NCBI GenBank assembly: GCA_040881505.1
Contig: JBBEDC010000023.1
Span: 1 to 33,771, forward strand
From: JBBEDC01 sp040881505
Lineage (GTDB): Bacteria; Patescibacteriota; Andersenbacteria; UBA10190
Length of the DNA: 33,771 nucleotides
Direction: 5' to 3'
Shown: one piece after another, positions 15,139 to 22,030 of the stretch
Layout: each line of letters begins with the position of its first letter
How positions within the stretch are numbered: position 1 is the stretch's first letter
Program-made: the position numbers and the translations under genes
The notes under the pieces: model-generated
Database searches by the model: none
The model's input: the letters and a program-made list of their open reading frames with translations, nothing else
What the model was told of the DNA's origin: nothing

Positions 15139-15780
15139 ATGGCCGAACAGCTGCTCTCGTTTCTCATGGCCGGACTCATATTCGGCTTCAGTGGTGGCAT
15201 TGCCCCAGGGCCGACAATGGCCATCGTGATCGCTCAAGCCGTCCAGTACGACTGGAAGGAAGGAGCAAAGGTGGCCATCGCACCCCTGCTTACCGATGGC
15301 CCAATCATCGTCGTCGGTATCTCCTTCCTTTCACTGGTTCGCGAGTTCGAAGCAGTGGTAGGCATGGTTTCACTACTCGGAGCCTGCTTCCTCTCATATC
15401 TCGCGTATGAGAGCTGGAACACGAAGGGGATGCACGTTGAGGTTCGCACGGCAAAACCGCGATCACTCCTCAAGGGCGTAGTCGCAAATCTCCTCAACCC
15501 CAGCCCTTACCTATTCTGGTTTACGGTTGGGTGCCCTGTAATTCTCAAGGCTGCAGACACAAGCCTCCTTGCTGTCAGCGCTTTCATTGCCACCTTCTTT
15601 GTCGGACTGGTTGGCACGAAAGTGGTTGTGGCCATTCTGGTTGGGCCGTTCCGGAGTTTTCTGAGAAGTCAGGGCTACGTCTACATCATGAGATTTTTGA
15701 GCTTTGCACTCTTCGTCTATGCTCTGCTCTTTTTCTTAGACGGCCTGCACGCGTTGGGTCTGCTCACAAGCGACCCGTAA
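15139..15780 (+). CDS. LysE/RhtB-family exporter
   Basis: 213 residues with about six membrane helices, the normal size of LysE/RhtB amino-acid exporters. GFSGGIAPGPTMAIVIAQA in the first helices is the family signature. LLTDGPIIVVGISFLSL and LLNPSPYLFWFTVG follow at the expected places, the latter being the second-half NP motif. It probably exports an amino acid or similar small metabolite across the inner membrane. Which one cannot be said. Start context is CCAAAGGAG followed by ATG at good spacing. It has a strong promoter and its own terminator, is GC-rich and belongs to the cassette-like set. Confidence 0.85.
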   Translation: MAEQLLSFLMAGLIFGFSGGIAPGPTMAIVIAQAVQYDWKEGAKVAIAPLLTDGPIIVVGISFLSLVREFEAVVGMVSLLGACFLSYLAYESWNTKGMHVEVRTAKPRSLLKGVVANLLNPSPYLFWFTVGCPVILKAADTSLLAVSAFIATFFVGLVGTKVVVAILVGPFRSFLRSQGYVYIMRFLSFALFVYALLFFLDGLHALGLLTSDP

Positions 15781-15819
15781 CCCACAATCACCTCCCGGAG
15801 GCGAGCTGTGGGTTTTTTC
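15781..15819 (+). terminator. Rho-independent terminator of the LysE-family gene
   Basis: CCCACA (15781-15786) pairs with TGTGGG (15807-15812), with a small CTCCCGGAG inner hairpin and six T after it. Confidence 0.85.
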
Positions 15820-15839
15820 TTACCAAACTTCTTTATTGA

Positions 15840-15845
15840 TACAAT
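15840..15845 (+). promoter_or_regulatory. Extended -10 of the GIY-YIG gene, leaderless
   Basis: TACAAT preceded by TGA, ending 7 nt before the ATG at 15853. Confidence 0.5.
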
Positions 15846-15852
15846 ACACATA

Positions 15853-16116
15853 ATGTCCTGGTACCTATACATAGCCGAGGCCCGCACTGGAAAATATTAC
15901 GTCGGCATTACAACCGAACCTGCCAGACGTATTAACGACCATAACAATGGGAGAGGTTCCCGCATGGCAAAAAACGAAGGCCCGTTCACCCTGATATACA
16001 CATCCAAGCCGCTAGCAGATCAATCCACTGCCAGAAAATGGGAGATGCAGGTAAAACGCTGGAAGCGCGACAAAAAAGAGAAGCTCATTAAGGGAGAAAT
16101 TGCCGGGAATCCGTAG
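15853..16116 (+). CDS. GIY-YIG nuclease-domain protein (UPF0213/YhbQ-like)
   Basis: 87 residues, a single GIY-YIG domain. The motif appears as WYLYIA (residues 3-8) and YYVGIT (15-20). RRINDHNNG carries the catalytic Arg, and ARKWEMQVKRW carries the Glu-containing helix. Proteins of this size resemble the YhbQ/UPF0213 group, which is thought to act on DNA and whose role is not settled. The start at 15853 is preferred over an upstream in-frame ATG at 15808, because a -10 ends 7 nt before it and the earlier start lies in the terminator of the LysE gene. Confidence 0.85.
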   Translation: MSWYLYIAEARTGKYYVGITTEPARRINDHNNGRGSRMAKNEGPFTLIYTSKPLADQSTARKWEMQVKRWKRDKKEKLIKGEIAGNP

Positions 16117-16125
16117 AGTCTTAAC

Positions 16126-16154
16126 TTGCTCAAAATTTCTAACTGGAATATATA
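16126..16154 (+). promoter_or_regulatory. Promoter of the 66-residue protein gene
   Basis: TTGCTC (16126-16131), a 17-nt spacer and TATATA (16149-16154). TATAAA two bases later is an alternative -10. Confidence 0.45.
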
Positions 16155-16203
16155 AAATCTACGTCTTGTTCTAATTCCTCTTCCTCAATGTTAAGGAGAA
16201 CAG

Positions 16204-16404
16204 ATGCCCCTTACCCAGAAGAGGCGCAATGAGATCGCCTGGCAGTTTCTGGTTTTCAAAGCCAGAGAAAAAGGCGCCCACCAAGCGGATTTCAACTCGG
16301 CAGAAATCAGACAGCGAATCCGAGTGACCGCCGAGAAACTCAACTTGTCCTTTGAGGAGGCGCTTGAGTTCGCCAAAGAAGTCCTCGACCACGCCACGAT
16401 GTAA
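16204..16404 (+). CDS. Small helical protein of unknown function
   Basis: 66 residues, charged and probably all-helical, with no membrane segment or signal peptide. Basic N-terminal half (QKRRNEIAWQFLVFKAREKG) and acidic C-terminal half (LSFEEALEFAKEVLDHA). I do not recognise a family. A real gene is supported by TTAAGGAG 5 nt before the ATG, a plausible promoter, a terminator 8 nt after the stop and GC-rich codons. It is too small for an enzyme; a regulator or binding protein is possible. Confidence 0.6.
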   Translation: MPLTQKRRNEIAWQFLVFKAREKGAHQADFNSAEIRQRIRVTAEKLNLSFEEALEFAKEVLDHATM

Positions 16405-16411
16405 GACGTCC

Positions 16412-16453
16412 GAACCCCTTCACCTTCCGGTGAGTGCATAAAGGGTTCTTTTT
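16412..16453 (+). terminator. Rho-independent terminator of the 66-residue protein gene
   Basis: GAACCCCTT (16412-16420) pairs with AAGGGTTC (16441-16448) with one bulged C, followed by five T. Confidence 0.8.
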
Positions 16454-16497
16454 CATGCTACGCTTCCTGCATATGAATCCCCTCCCTTGGCAGCAAC

Positions 16498-16528
16498 CCG
16501 CACTGGTTGAGGCCCGTGCGGCTTTTTT
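16498..16528 (+). terminator. Orphan rho-independent terminator
   Basis: CCGCAC (16498-16503) pairs with GTGCGG (16516-16521), followed by C and six T. Only 44 nt separate it from the previous terminator and no gene fits between them, so it may be a backup terminator, a short RNA end, or the remnant of a lost gene. Confidence 0.65.
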
Positions 16529-16555
16529 GTACAAAATAACTTCTACACCTCCATA

Positions 16556-16583
16556 TTGCATTTTTACATAAATGTTGTATAAT
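16556..16583 (+). promoter_or_regulatory. Promoter with consensus TATAAT for the 85-residue protein gene
   Basis: TATAAT (16578-16583) preceded by TTG. A weak -35 TTGCAT (16556-16561) sits at 16-nt spacing. Confidence 0.5.
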
Positions 16584-16624
16584 GCATACCTGTTCTTTGC
16601 ATTACCCCCTCCAGGACATTTACT

Positions 16625-16882
16625 GTGAGCGAACCAGAAAATAAAATTCAGAAGATGGTGAGGCTCCTGAAACACGTCGGCGCTACACGCCCTTTCGTGC
16701 AAAACAGTACGGACGTAGCTGTAGATGCCTTGCGTCAGCTTCAGCCTCGGCAAAGCAAAACAAGCATCGATCTGATGCTCCGCAAGATCTATCACCAGCT
16801 CGTCAATCGTCGCTATGACTATGAGGCCACCATCGTCGAAGAGGTCAGACGAGCATTGATCCGACTCGATGAACGCCCATAA
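16625..16882 (+). CDS. Small helical protein of unknown function
   Basis: 85 residues starting at GTG. Predicted helical, basic and soluble (KIQKMVRLLKHVGATRP, LMLRKIYHQLVNRRYDYE). Repeated basic residues on amphipathic helices would fit nucleic-acid or protein binding, but no family is recognised. AGGA lies 8 nt before the GTG, with TATAAT upstream and a hairpin terminator downstream, so a separate unit is likely. Length and style match the preceding 66-residue gene. Confidence 0.6.
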   Translation: MSEPENKIQKMVRLLKHVGATRPFVQNSTDVAVDALRQLQPRQSKTSIDLMLRKIYHQLVNRRYDYEATIVEEVRRALIRLDERP

Positions 16883-16890
16883 CCTTATCT

Positions 16891-16920
16891 ACCGCCCGGT
16901 ATAAGTCCGCGGCGGTTTTC
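16891..16920 (+). terminator. Rho-independent terminator of the 85-residue protein gene
   Basis: ACCGCC (16891-16896) pairs with GGCGGT (16911-16916), followed by TTTC. It lies against the 3' end of the convergent membrane-protein gene. Confidence 0.7.
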
Positions 16921-16921
16921 T

Positions 16922-17164
16922 TTACCGCCACCTCTCCTTTATCTTCTTAGCCAGCGTATACAAAAAACTACTGCGATCTACAATCACCTCGCCCAGAAAC
17001 GCAAACGGTATTGCAACCAATATAACGATACCGACAATCTTCCAGGTAAACGGTTCGTTCGTCACCAGCTTTACGGCGATAAGATCCTCGACTACGCCGA
17101 CAAGGACGCCGAATATAAGGAACTCTAAAAATACTTCTAATCGTTTCCCGTTTTTCTTTTTCAC
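16922..17164 (-). CDS. Small membrane protein with two TM helices
   Basis: 80 residues when read from GTG at 17164. The N-terminus is basic (KKKNGKRLEVF), then come two hydrophobic helices (FLIFGVLVGVVEDLIAV and IVGIVILVAIPFAFLGEVI) and a basic end (AKKIKERWR). Function unknown. The start is decided by TATACT, whose last base lies 6 nt before the GTG, predicting a leaderless mRNA. A longer reading from GTG at 17266 adds 34 residues with no promoter or Shine-Dalgarno support. Conserved acidic residues inside the hydrophobic segments may matter. Confidence 0.6.
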   Translation of the reverse strand: MKKKNGKRLEVFLEFLIFGVLVGVVEDLIAVKLVTNEPFTWKIVGIVILVAIPFAFLGEVIVDRSSFLYTLAKKIKERWR

Positions 17165-17170
17165 TGTATT

Positions 17171-17176
17171 AGTATA
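17171..17176 (-). promoter_or_regulatory. -10 element of the small membrane protein gene
   Basis: TATACT on the minus strand, 6 nt before the GTG at 17164. Confidence 0.45.
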
Positions 17177-17270
17177 AACCAAGTAAGAAAAAACTCGATC
17201 TTGCACGCGAGACTGAACAAAGAGCATCAACGCAAAGCCCTCAGGAAGTTTACGACTTCCTTGCACTCAT

Positions 17271-17299
17271 TTGACAGAAATATCGCTTTGATGTATAAA
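17271..17299 (+). promoter_or_regulatory. Strong promoter of the 47-residue lipoprotein gene
   Basis: TTGACA (17271-17276), a 17-nt spacer and TATAAA (17294-17299) directly preceded by TG. Confidence 0.8.
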
Positions 17300-17310
17300 G
17301 ATAGGCTTTG

Positions 17311-17325
17311 AGCGCACGGTGCGCT
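17311..17325 (+). promoter_or_regulatory. Operator-like palindrome downstream of the lipoprotein promoter
   Basis: AGCGCAC, G, GTGCGCT: a perfect 7-bp inverted repeat about 5-19 nt after the predicted transcription start. The position suits a repressor site or a 5' mRNA hairpin. Confidence 0.4.
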
Positions 17326-17360
17326 TATTGCTCTTCAACCCCTAGGAATGGAGTCCTGTC

Positions 17361-17504
17361 GTGAAGAAGCTCATTTACATTGCTGTGATCGCGGCGCAAC
17401 TTGTGGTCATCAGCGGCTGTAGCTGGGGATTCGTTCCCACCTGGCCGCATGCCGAAGTACAACCACTGCCGCTGTCAGAGATCAACGACGAGGTGGGATT
17501 GTAA
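17361..17504 (+). CDS. 47-residue lipoprotein
   Basis: Begins at GTG with MKKLIYIAVIAAQ, a short lipoprotein signal peptide, and the lipobox ISGC puts the lipidated Cys at residue 20. The mature part is only 28 residues (SWGFVPTWPHAEVQPLP and a polar end), so it resembles the small entericidin-like or lysis-type lipoproteins in size but not in clear sequence. A real gene is supported by a near-consensus promoter, GGAATGGAG before the start and a perfect 11-bp terminator after the stop. It would sit in the outer face of the membrane. A toxic or envelope-stress role is only a guess from size. Confidence 0.7.
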   Translation: MKKLIYIAVIAAQLVVISGCSWGFVPTWPHAEVQPLPLSEINDEVGL

Positions 17505-17524
17505 AATCCCGCTTCGCTACCTGG

Positions 17525-17563
17525 CCCCGGGAAGACTAGCAATCTTCCCGGGGTTTCTACTTT
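17525..17563 (+). terminator. Rho-independent terminator of the lipoprotein gene
   Basis: CCCCGGGAAGA (17525-17535) pairs perfectly with TCTTCCCGGGG (17543-17553), followed by TTTCTACTTT. The T-tract overlaps the stop codon of the convergent pepF. Confidence 0.85.
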
Positions 17564-19344
17564 GTAAGCTCCTGAGCTGTCTGAACAAGCTGCTCGATTT
17601 CCTGAACTCCCTGCTTCCAGAACGACTGCTGCGACCAATCTATATCAAACGCCCGCAGAAGATCATCAGGGGATTTTGATCCGCCAGCTGCCAGAAACTC
17701 CATATATTTTTTCACAAATACATCCCCTTCGTTTTTGTACATCGTGTACAACGACAAGGTTAACAGTTCTCCAAACGCATAGGCATATACATAGAACGGA
17801 TAGTGCACCAAGTGCGGAATCATACTCCACCAATGCTCTTCGTTTTTGCTGATCTTCACTCCCGATCCAAACAGGTCTTTCTGTCCCTTTACCCATAACT
17901 TCTTGAATTCTTCAACTGAAACTTCCCTTTCTTTGCGAATGTCGAACACTGCTCGTTCGAATTCAAACATGGCAATCTGCCGATGCGCGGAAGCAAAAAT
18001 ACTTTCTAGTTTGTGCATCACGAGTGTGAGCTTCTGCTTTGGCGGCAGCTGTTCTAAAAGCTGATCAAATACGATCATCTCTCCGAAAATACTAGCCGTC
18101 TCGGCTGTTGTCAGTGGCCAGTCAAAATGCAGCAGCGATTGCTTGCGAGCCAGATATGCGTGAATACCATGGCCCAGCTCATGAGCTAAGGTCATAACAT
18201 CATTTGTTGTACCCTTAAAGTTCATCAACACATACGGATGGAGATCTGGCGTTACGAAGTAACAAAACGCACCAGAGCGCTTTCCCTTCTGCGGTGGTCC
18301 GTCAATCCAGCCCTTATCAAAAAACTCCTCAGCAATTGCTCCAAATTCTTCAGAGAAGTTCCTAAAAGAAGAGACCACTAACTCGCGCGCCTGCTCCCAG
18401 GTGTATGTTTTGGCGGTAGCGTTCATCGGAGCATATTTGTCATACTCGTGCAGCGTCGGGAGATCCAATAGCTTCTTTTTAAGCTTGTAGTGCTTGTGTA
18501 CTATTGGCCGACTCGCCCGCACCTCAGACAACAGAGCCTCCACCGCCTCCCGCGTCACCTCGTTTTCCAGGTGGCGCATATCCTCTGGCCGCTCGAAGTT
18601 CCGATACTTCGCATTCATAATGTAGTCATACACAACCGTGTTGTAGAGTAAGGCTGACTGCTTAATTGACTCCTCATTCCTTTTTCCTACCGCCTCAGCT
18701 GCGGCTTTTCGTCTTTCTGGTTTCGGGCTATGCAGCAGAGAAAGCACATGGGCGTCATGCATGTGCTCAGTTTTCTTTCCAACTGTCACCACATACTCCC
18801 GTTCGACATGATCAAGATCATATATACGCTGCAACGCCCACAATCCCGTTAGGGACTTATCATACAAGATTTTCTCTTCCCGCTCAGACAAACGGTGAGG
18901 CCTCCAAGCAACCTGGATATCCAGATAGTGATGAGAGTCTTGTAGTCCTTGATCATCTGCAAAGCGCGCCAGTACTTTCTTTGGCAAACGAGATATCTGC
19001 AGGTCAACAAACAACAGCTGGGTATCAACAGCTGTGCTCCACGTGCTTATGTTCTGTAAAAACGCGCCATGCTTGTCATCTCTCGTATGCGTTGAAAATT
19101 CAAGACGAGCGTATGCCACAAGCTTGCGAACACCCGCGATGATGTTTGAGTAGTCCTGCAGTAGCGCTGCCAGCGTCTTGGTTGTTACATCCTTCGTAAT
19201 TGCATTGCGATAGGTGGCCAGAAACCTTTTGAGCTGTTTCTCAATGCGAGCTTGATCACGTACAACCGCAGGATCGGCAATATGCGCATAGAGGTCGGAT
19301 AGATCCCAGCGAGGAGGTTGCTTTGGGCGCTTTGAAGAAGCCAT
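17557..19344 (-). CDS. pepF: Oligoendopeptidase F (M3B metallopeptidase)
   Basis: 595 residues, the normal length of PepF. The zinc-binding HEXXH is HELGH in TLAHELGHGIHAYLARKQ, and the third ligand is the Glu of TAETASIFGEMIVF. It hydrolyses short peptides of about 7-17 residues in the cytoplasm. The start DLSDLY near residue 15 is typical of the family. TGTACT ends 6 nt before the ATG, with TTGACA upstream at the long spacing of 20, so the promoter is only tentative. It is divergent from infC. The 3' end abuts the terminator of the lipoprotein gene. Confidence 0.93.
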   Translation of the reverse strand: MASSKRPKQPPRWDLSDLYAHIADPAVVRDQARIEKQLKRFLATYRNAITKDVTTKTLAALLQDYSNIIAGVRKLVAYARLEFSTHTRDDKHGAFLQNISTWSTAVDTQLLFVDLQISRLPKKVLARFADDQGLQDSHHYLDIQVAWRPHRLSEREEKILYDKSLTGLWALQRIYDLDHVEREYVVTVGKKTEHMHDAHVLSLLHSPKPERRKAAAEAVGKRNEESIKQSALLYNTVVYDYIMNAKYRNFERPEDMRHLENEVTREAVEALLSEVRASRPIVHKHYKLKKKLLDLPTLHEYDKYAPMNATAKTYTWEQARELVVSSFRNFSEEFGAIAEEFFDKGWIDGPPQKGKRSGAFCYFVTPDLHPYVLMNFKGTTNDVMTLAHELGHGIHAYLARKQSLLHFDWPLTTAETASIFGEMIVFDQLLEQLPPKQKLTLVMHKLESIFASAHRQIAMFEFERAVFDIRKEREVSVEEFKKLWVKGQKDLFGSGVKISKNEEHWWSMIPHLVHYPFYVYAYAFGELLTLSLYTMYKNEGDVFVKKYMEFLAAGGSKSPDDLLRAFDIDWSQQSFWKQGVQEIEQLVQTAQELTK

Positions 19345-19398
19345 ATCCTTAGTACAATGAAGCCCTCCCGCTCGTCTGTCAACAAAGCTTCATACTGC

Positions 19399-19427
19399 TT
19401 GATTTGAGGCCTCATACAGGCTATACT
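19399..19427 (+). promoter_or_regulatory. Promoter of the infC-rpmI-rplT operon
   Basis: TTGATT (19399-19404), a 17-nt spacer and TATACT (19422-19427). The predicted leader to the ATG at 19471 is about 37 nt, too short for a known L20-type autoregulatory leader. Confidence 0.6.
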
Positions 19428-19470
19428 ATGCGCAACGCTCATATCTGAGCTCTATTTTTATCTCTACCCC

Positions 19471-20019
19471 ATGCCTGCACGTCGTCGTCGCTACAGACAC
19501 CGTCCTAAGACGGAAGTAAAGAAACCTCCCGCTAATGATGAAATATCCTCACCAGAAGTGAGACTAATTGGCAGTGACGGATCTCAACTTGGCGTAGTCC
19601 CCACCGAAGAGGCGAGGGAGCGAGCTGCAGCGGAAGAATCCGATCTCGTGCTCGTAGCCGGCAAAGCAGAACCCCCCGTTGTCCGGATTATGGACCTAGG
19701 CAAGCACGTCTACGAACAGCGCAAAAAGCAGGCCAAGCAGAAGGCTAAGAGCAAAGGAAAGGACATTAAAGGAGTCCGTATTGGCTTCAAGACTGACGAG
19801 CATGACTGGGACGTGCGCCTCAAGCAAGCAGATAAATTCCTCCAGCAGGGCCATAAAGTGAAGCTGGAAGTACGTCTCCGAGGCCGCGAAAAGTCCCGGG
19901 CTGATTTAGCCGAACGAAGGATCCAGGAATTCATCTTAGCTCTTCCCACTGCAGCCCGCCAAGAGGATAAGGTCAGCCGCTCGCATCATGGCCTCTCCGT
20001 CCTTCTCGTACGCGCCTAA
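19471..20019 (+). CDS. infC: Translation initiation factor IF-3
   Basis: 182 residues. IF-3 binds the 30S subunit and checks start-codon choice. The N-terminal domain has NDEISSPEVRLIGSDGSQLG, then TEEARERAAAEESDLVLV and PPVVRIMDLGKHVYEQ. The C-terminal domain has KGVRIGFKTDEHDWDVRLKQ and KFLQQGHKVKLEVRLRGRE. Both are diagnostic. The start is ATG, not the rare AUU common elsewhere, so classic IF-3 autoregulation at the start codon is not expected. It is preceded by a very basic extension (MPARRRRYRHRPK). The rpmI-rplT order downstream is the standard one. Confidence 0.96.
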   Translation: MPARRRRYRHRPKTEVKKPPANDEISSPEVRLIGSDGSQLGVVPTEEARERAAAEESDLVLVAGKAEPPVVRIMDLGKHVYEQRKKQAKQKAKSKGKDIKGVRIGFKTDEHDWDVRLKQADKFLQQGHKVKLEVRLRGREKSRADLAERRIQEFILALPTAARQEDKVSRSHHGLSVLLVRA

Positions 20020-20074
20020 CGGAATATTTGACTATATCCGCATGTTTTAGTATTGTAGAGCCTTATCACACCAT

Positions 20075-20287
20075 ATGAAGCAGAAGACCAAACAAGCCGC
20101 CCGCAAACGATTTAAAGCCTCTTCCAAGGGCAAAATTAAGCATCGCGCTACCTATCAGGCCCATTTCAATGCTAAGGATTCCGGCAAGGAAACCCGCCGC
20201 AAACATGGTGATGGAAGCGTCGACCGCTCAGATATGGGTCGCATCCAGCGCCTGGTGCCGTATTTAACTAATAAGGATAGCTACTAG
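20075..20287 (+). CDS. rpmI: 50S ribosomal protein L35
   Basis: 70 residues, basic. MKQKTKQAARKRFKASSKGK and KIKHRATYQAHF match the L35 N-terminal region. L35 is part of the large ribosomal subunit. The gene lies between infC and rplT, as in most bacteria. It follows infC after 55 nt. No Shine-Dalgarno is visible before the ATG (ATCACACCAT). Confidence 0.93.
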   Translation: MKQKTKQAARKRFKASSKGKIKHRATYQAHFNAKDSGKETRRKHGDGSVDRSDMGRIQRLVPYLTNKDSY

Positions 20288-20290
20288 ACT

Positions 20291-20638
20291 ATGCCACGAG
20301 CTGCTCGCAGTGTTGCCAAACGTGCCCGTCATAATAAATGGCTGAAGCGCGCTAAAGGATTTCGCGGTCGCCGCAAAGCCTCTTTCAAGTTAGCTAAAGA
20401 AGCCGTATTGAAAGCGGGCCAACATGCATATTTTGACCGCCGCAAGAAGCGGACCGTTGCCCGGTCCCGCTGGCATATCGCGATCAACGCATCTGCTCGA
20501 AAGCACGATCTGTCATACTCCAAGCTGATGGCTGGTCTGCACAAGGAAGGTATTGAACTCGATCGCAAAGTACTGGCCCAGATCGCCAAAGACCACCCAG
20601 AAGTATTCGACCAGGTGGTTAAACAAATCAAGAAATAA
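20291..20638 (+). CDS. rplT: 50S ribosomal protein L20
   Basis: 115 residues, the normal length. RSVAKRARHNKWLKRAKGF and GRRKASFKLAKEAVLKA belong to the basic N-terminal extension. The second half (RWHIAINASARKHDLSYSKL, LDRKVLAQIAKDHPEVF) is the globular RNA-binding part. L20 is an early assembly protein of the 50S subunit. The gene starts 3 nt after the rpmI stop, so it is probably co-translated. Confidence 0.96.
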   Translation: MPRAARSVAKRARHNKWLKRAKGFRGRRKASFKLAKEAVLKAGQHAYFDRRKKRTVARSRWHIAINASARKHDLSYSKLMAGLHKEGIELDRKVLAQIAKDHPEVFDQVVKQIKK

Positions 20639-20673
20639 CCGATTCAAGTGAGTGCCACCCGCACTCATTCTGG

Positions 20674-20681
20674 TATATAGT
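20674..20681 (+). promoter_or_regulatory. -10 element of the UDP-glucuronate decarboxylase gene
   Basis: TATATAGT preceded by TGG, an extended -10, ending 9-11 nt before the ATG at 20691. The leader would be only 2-4 nt. Confidence 0.45.
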
Positions 20682-20690
20682 GAACACCAT

Positions 20691-21635
20691 ATGAAAAAGA
20701 TTCTTGTAACCGGTGGTGCTGGATTTGTCGGCAGCCACCTATGTGATCGCCTCATCGAACGGGGCGATAGCGTTGTCTGTGTTGATAACTTTTTTACCGG
20801 GCAGCGGAAAAATATCGAGCACCTTCTCGATCACGAAAACTTTACCCTAATCGAACATGATATCGTCCAGCCCCTGGAAGGCGTGGATGTTGATCAGATC
20901 TATAATCTAGCCTGTCCTGCCTCCCCTATTCATTACCAGTACAACCCCATCAAAACGGTGAAGACATCCACCATCGGTATGATCAATATGCTAGGGTTGG
21001 CTAAACGAACAAAAGCGCGCATTCTGCAAGCCTCAACCTCCGAGGTGTATGGCGATCCGGAAGTACACCCGCAACCGGAGAGTTACCGCGGTAATGTAAA
21101 CACAGTCGGGATTCGCAGTTGTTACGACGAAGGCAAGCGCATATCCGAAACCCTCTGCATGGACTATCACCGAGAACATAACCTGGAAGTGCGAATCATA
21201 CGTATCTTTAATACTTATGGCCCACGCATGCATCCTCAAGACGGCCGGGTTATAAGCAACTTCATCACCCAGGCCATATCAAATAATCCAATCACAATTT
21301 ACGGGGACGGCACGCAGACCCGATCATTTTGTTACGTCGACGATCTCGTTGAAGGCATTATCCGCATGATGGATCAAGACATCCATAGCGGCCCGATAAA
21401 TCTGGGCAATCCCACCGAGCGCACCATGAACGACATGGCAGCCCTCATTAAAGACATGACTAAATCATCCTCTGATATTGAACACAAACCGCTACCCGAA
21501 GATGATCCGCAGCAGCGTCAGCCGGATATCTCCCTAGCCAAACAGGTGCTCAACTGGGAACCAGCCGTCTCTTTGGAAGATGGTCTCACGAAAACAATTG
21601 ACTACTTTCGGTCGATTGCGACAGACAAGAACTAG
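20691..21635 (+). CDS. UDP-glucuronate decarboxylase (UDP-xylose synthase)
   Basis: 314 residues, an extended short-chain dehydrogenase. GGAGFVGSH (residues 8-16) binds NAD+. The catalytic site is STSEVYGDP with YDEGK (Y145, K149), and RSCYDEGKR is characteristic of UDP-xylose synthases. It converts UDP-glucuronate to UDP-xylose for surface polysaccharide or glycan assembly. CPASPIHYQYNPIKTVKTS is the usual substrate-region motif. Start at ATG 20691 (MKKIL), directly after the -10. The 3' end overlaps the convergent gene at 21632 by 4 nt. Epimerases of the same family are the main alternative. Confidence 0.9.
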   Translation: MKKILVTGGAGFVGSHLCDRLIERGDSVVCVDNFFTGQRKNIEHLLDHENFTLIEHDIVQPLEGVDVDQIYNLACPASPIHYQYNPIKTVKTSTIGMINMLGLAKRTKARILQASTSEVYGDPEVHPQPESYRGNVNTVGIRSCYDEGKRISETLCMDYHREHNLEVRIIRIFNTYGPRMHPQDGRVISNFITQAISNNPITIYGDGTQTRSFCYVDDLVEGIIRMMDQDIHSGPINLGNPTERTMNDMAALIKDMTKSSSDIEHKPLPEDDPQQRQPDISLAKQVLNWEPAVSLEDGLTKTIDYFRSIATDKN

Positions 21636-22030
21636 AGACAATCAGGACCAGCTGACAAAACTGCCATAGGCGTCCAAGCCAGCAGCTCCCCCGTACTCAA
21701 GTCGCGCATATGCAGACTTCCTCTTTGGCCTCCAGCTGAACACGGGACAACAACCGATGTTACCTCATCACTTATTTTTCCATACCCTAAAGCAGTATCA
21801 GCACTCTGTGTACGCAGTCGTAATTCAATATTCTGATTTGTAACATTCGCAGGCAGTGTCCAATGTATTGCCACCTCTACACCGGGTACGACCGGCTGGG
21901 AAACCTCTAAGGCGATCTCCTGACTATTGCGTACCCTGCGGATACCAACATTTCCTACTTGGCTGGCCAGGATACCGAGGCCGATAAGAAGGAGGAGACC
22001 GATGATGATATATACGACTATTTTCTTCAT
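21632..22030 (-). CDS. Membrane-anchored exported protein of unknown function
   Basis: 132 residues. MKKIVVYIIIGLLLLIGLG is one N-terminal membrane anchor or uncleaved signal. The rest is beta-rich (VVPGVEVAIHWTLP, IELRLRTQSADTAL) and likely outside the cytoplasm; it ends VLSAGPDCL with two Cys in the domain (VVPCSAGG and PDCL) that could pair. No family is recognised. The ATG overlaps the stop of the PrsW-like gene upstream by 4 nt, so the two are translationally coupled and may act together, for example as protease and substrate or partner. Confidence 0.65.
   Translation of the reverse strand: MKKIVVYIIIGLLLLIGLGILASQVGNVGIRRVRNSQEIALEVSQPVVPGVEVAIHWTLPANVTNQNIELRLRTQSADTALGYGKISDEVTSVVVPCSAGGQRGSLHMRDLSTGELLAWTPMAVLSAGPDCL

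Noticed and set aside
16473..16571. 32-codon open frame starting MNPLPWQQPALVEARA
   Set aside because: It has no promoter or Shine-Dalgarno and reads through a terminator hairpin and its T-tract.
18666..19142. Plus-strand open frame of 158 codons
   Set aside because: It is antisense within pepF and has no signature or start signals.
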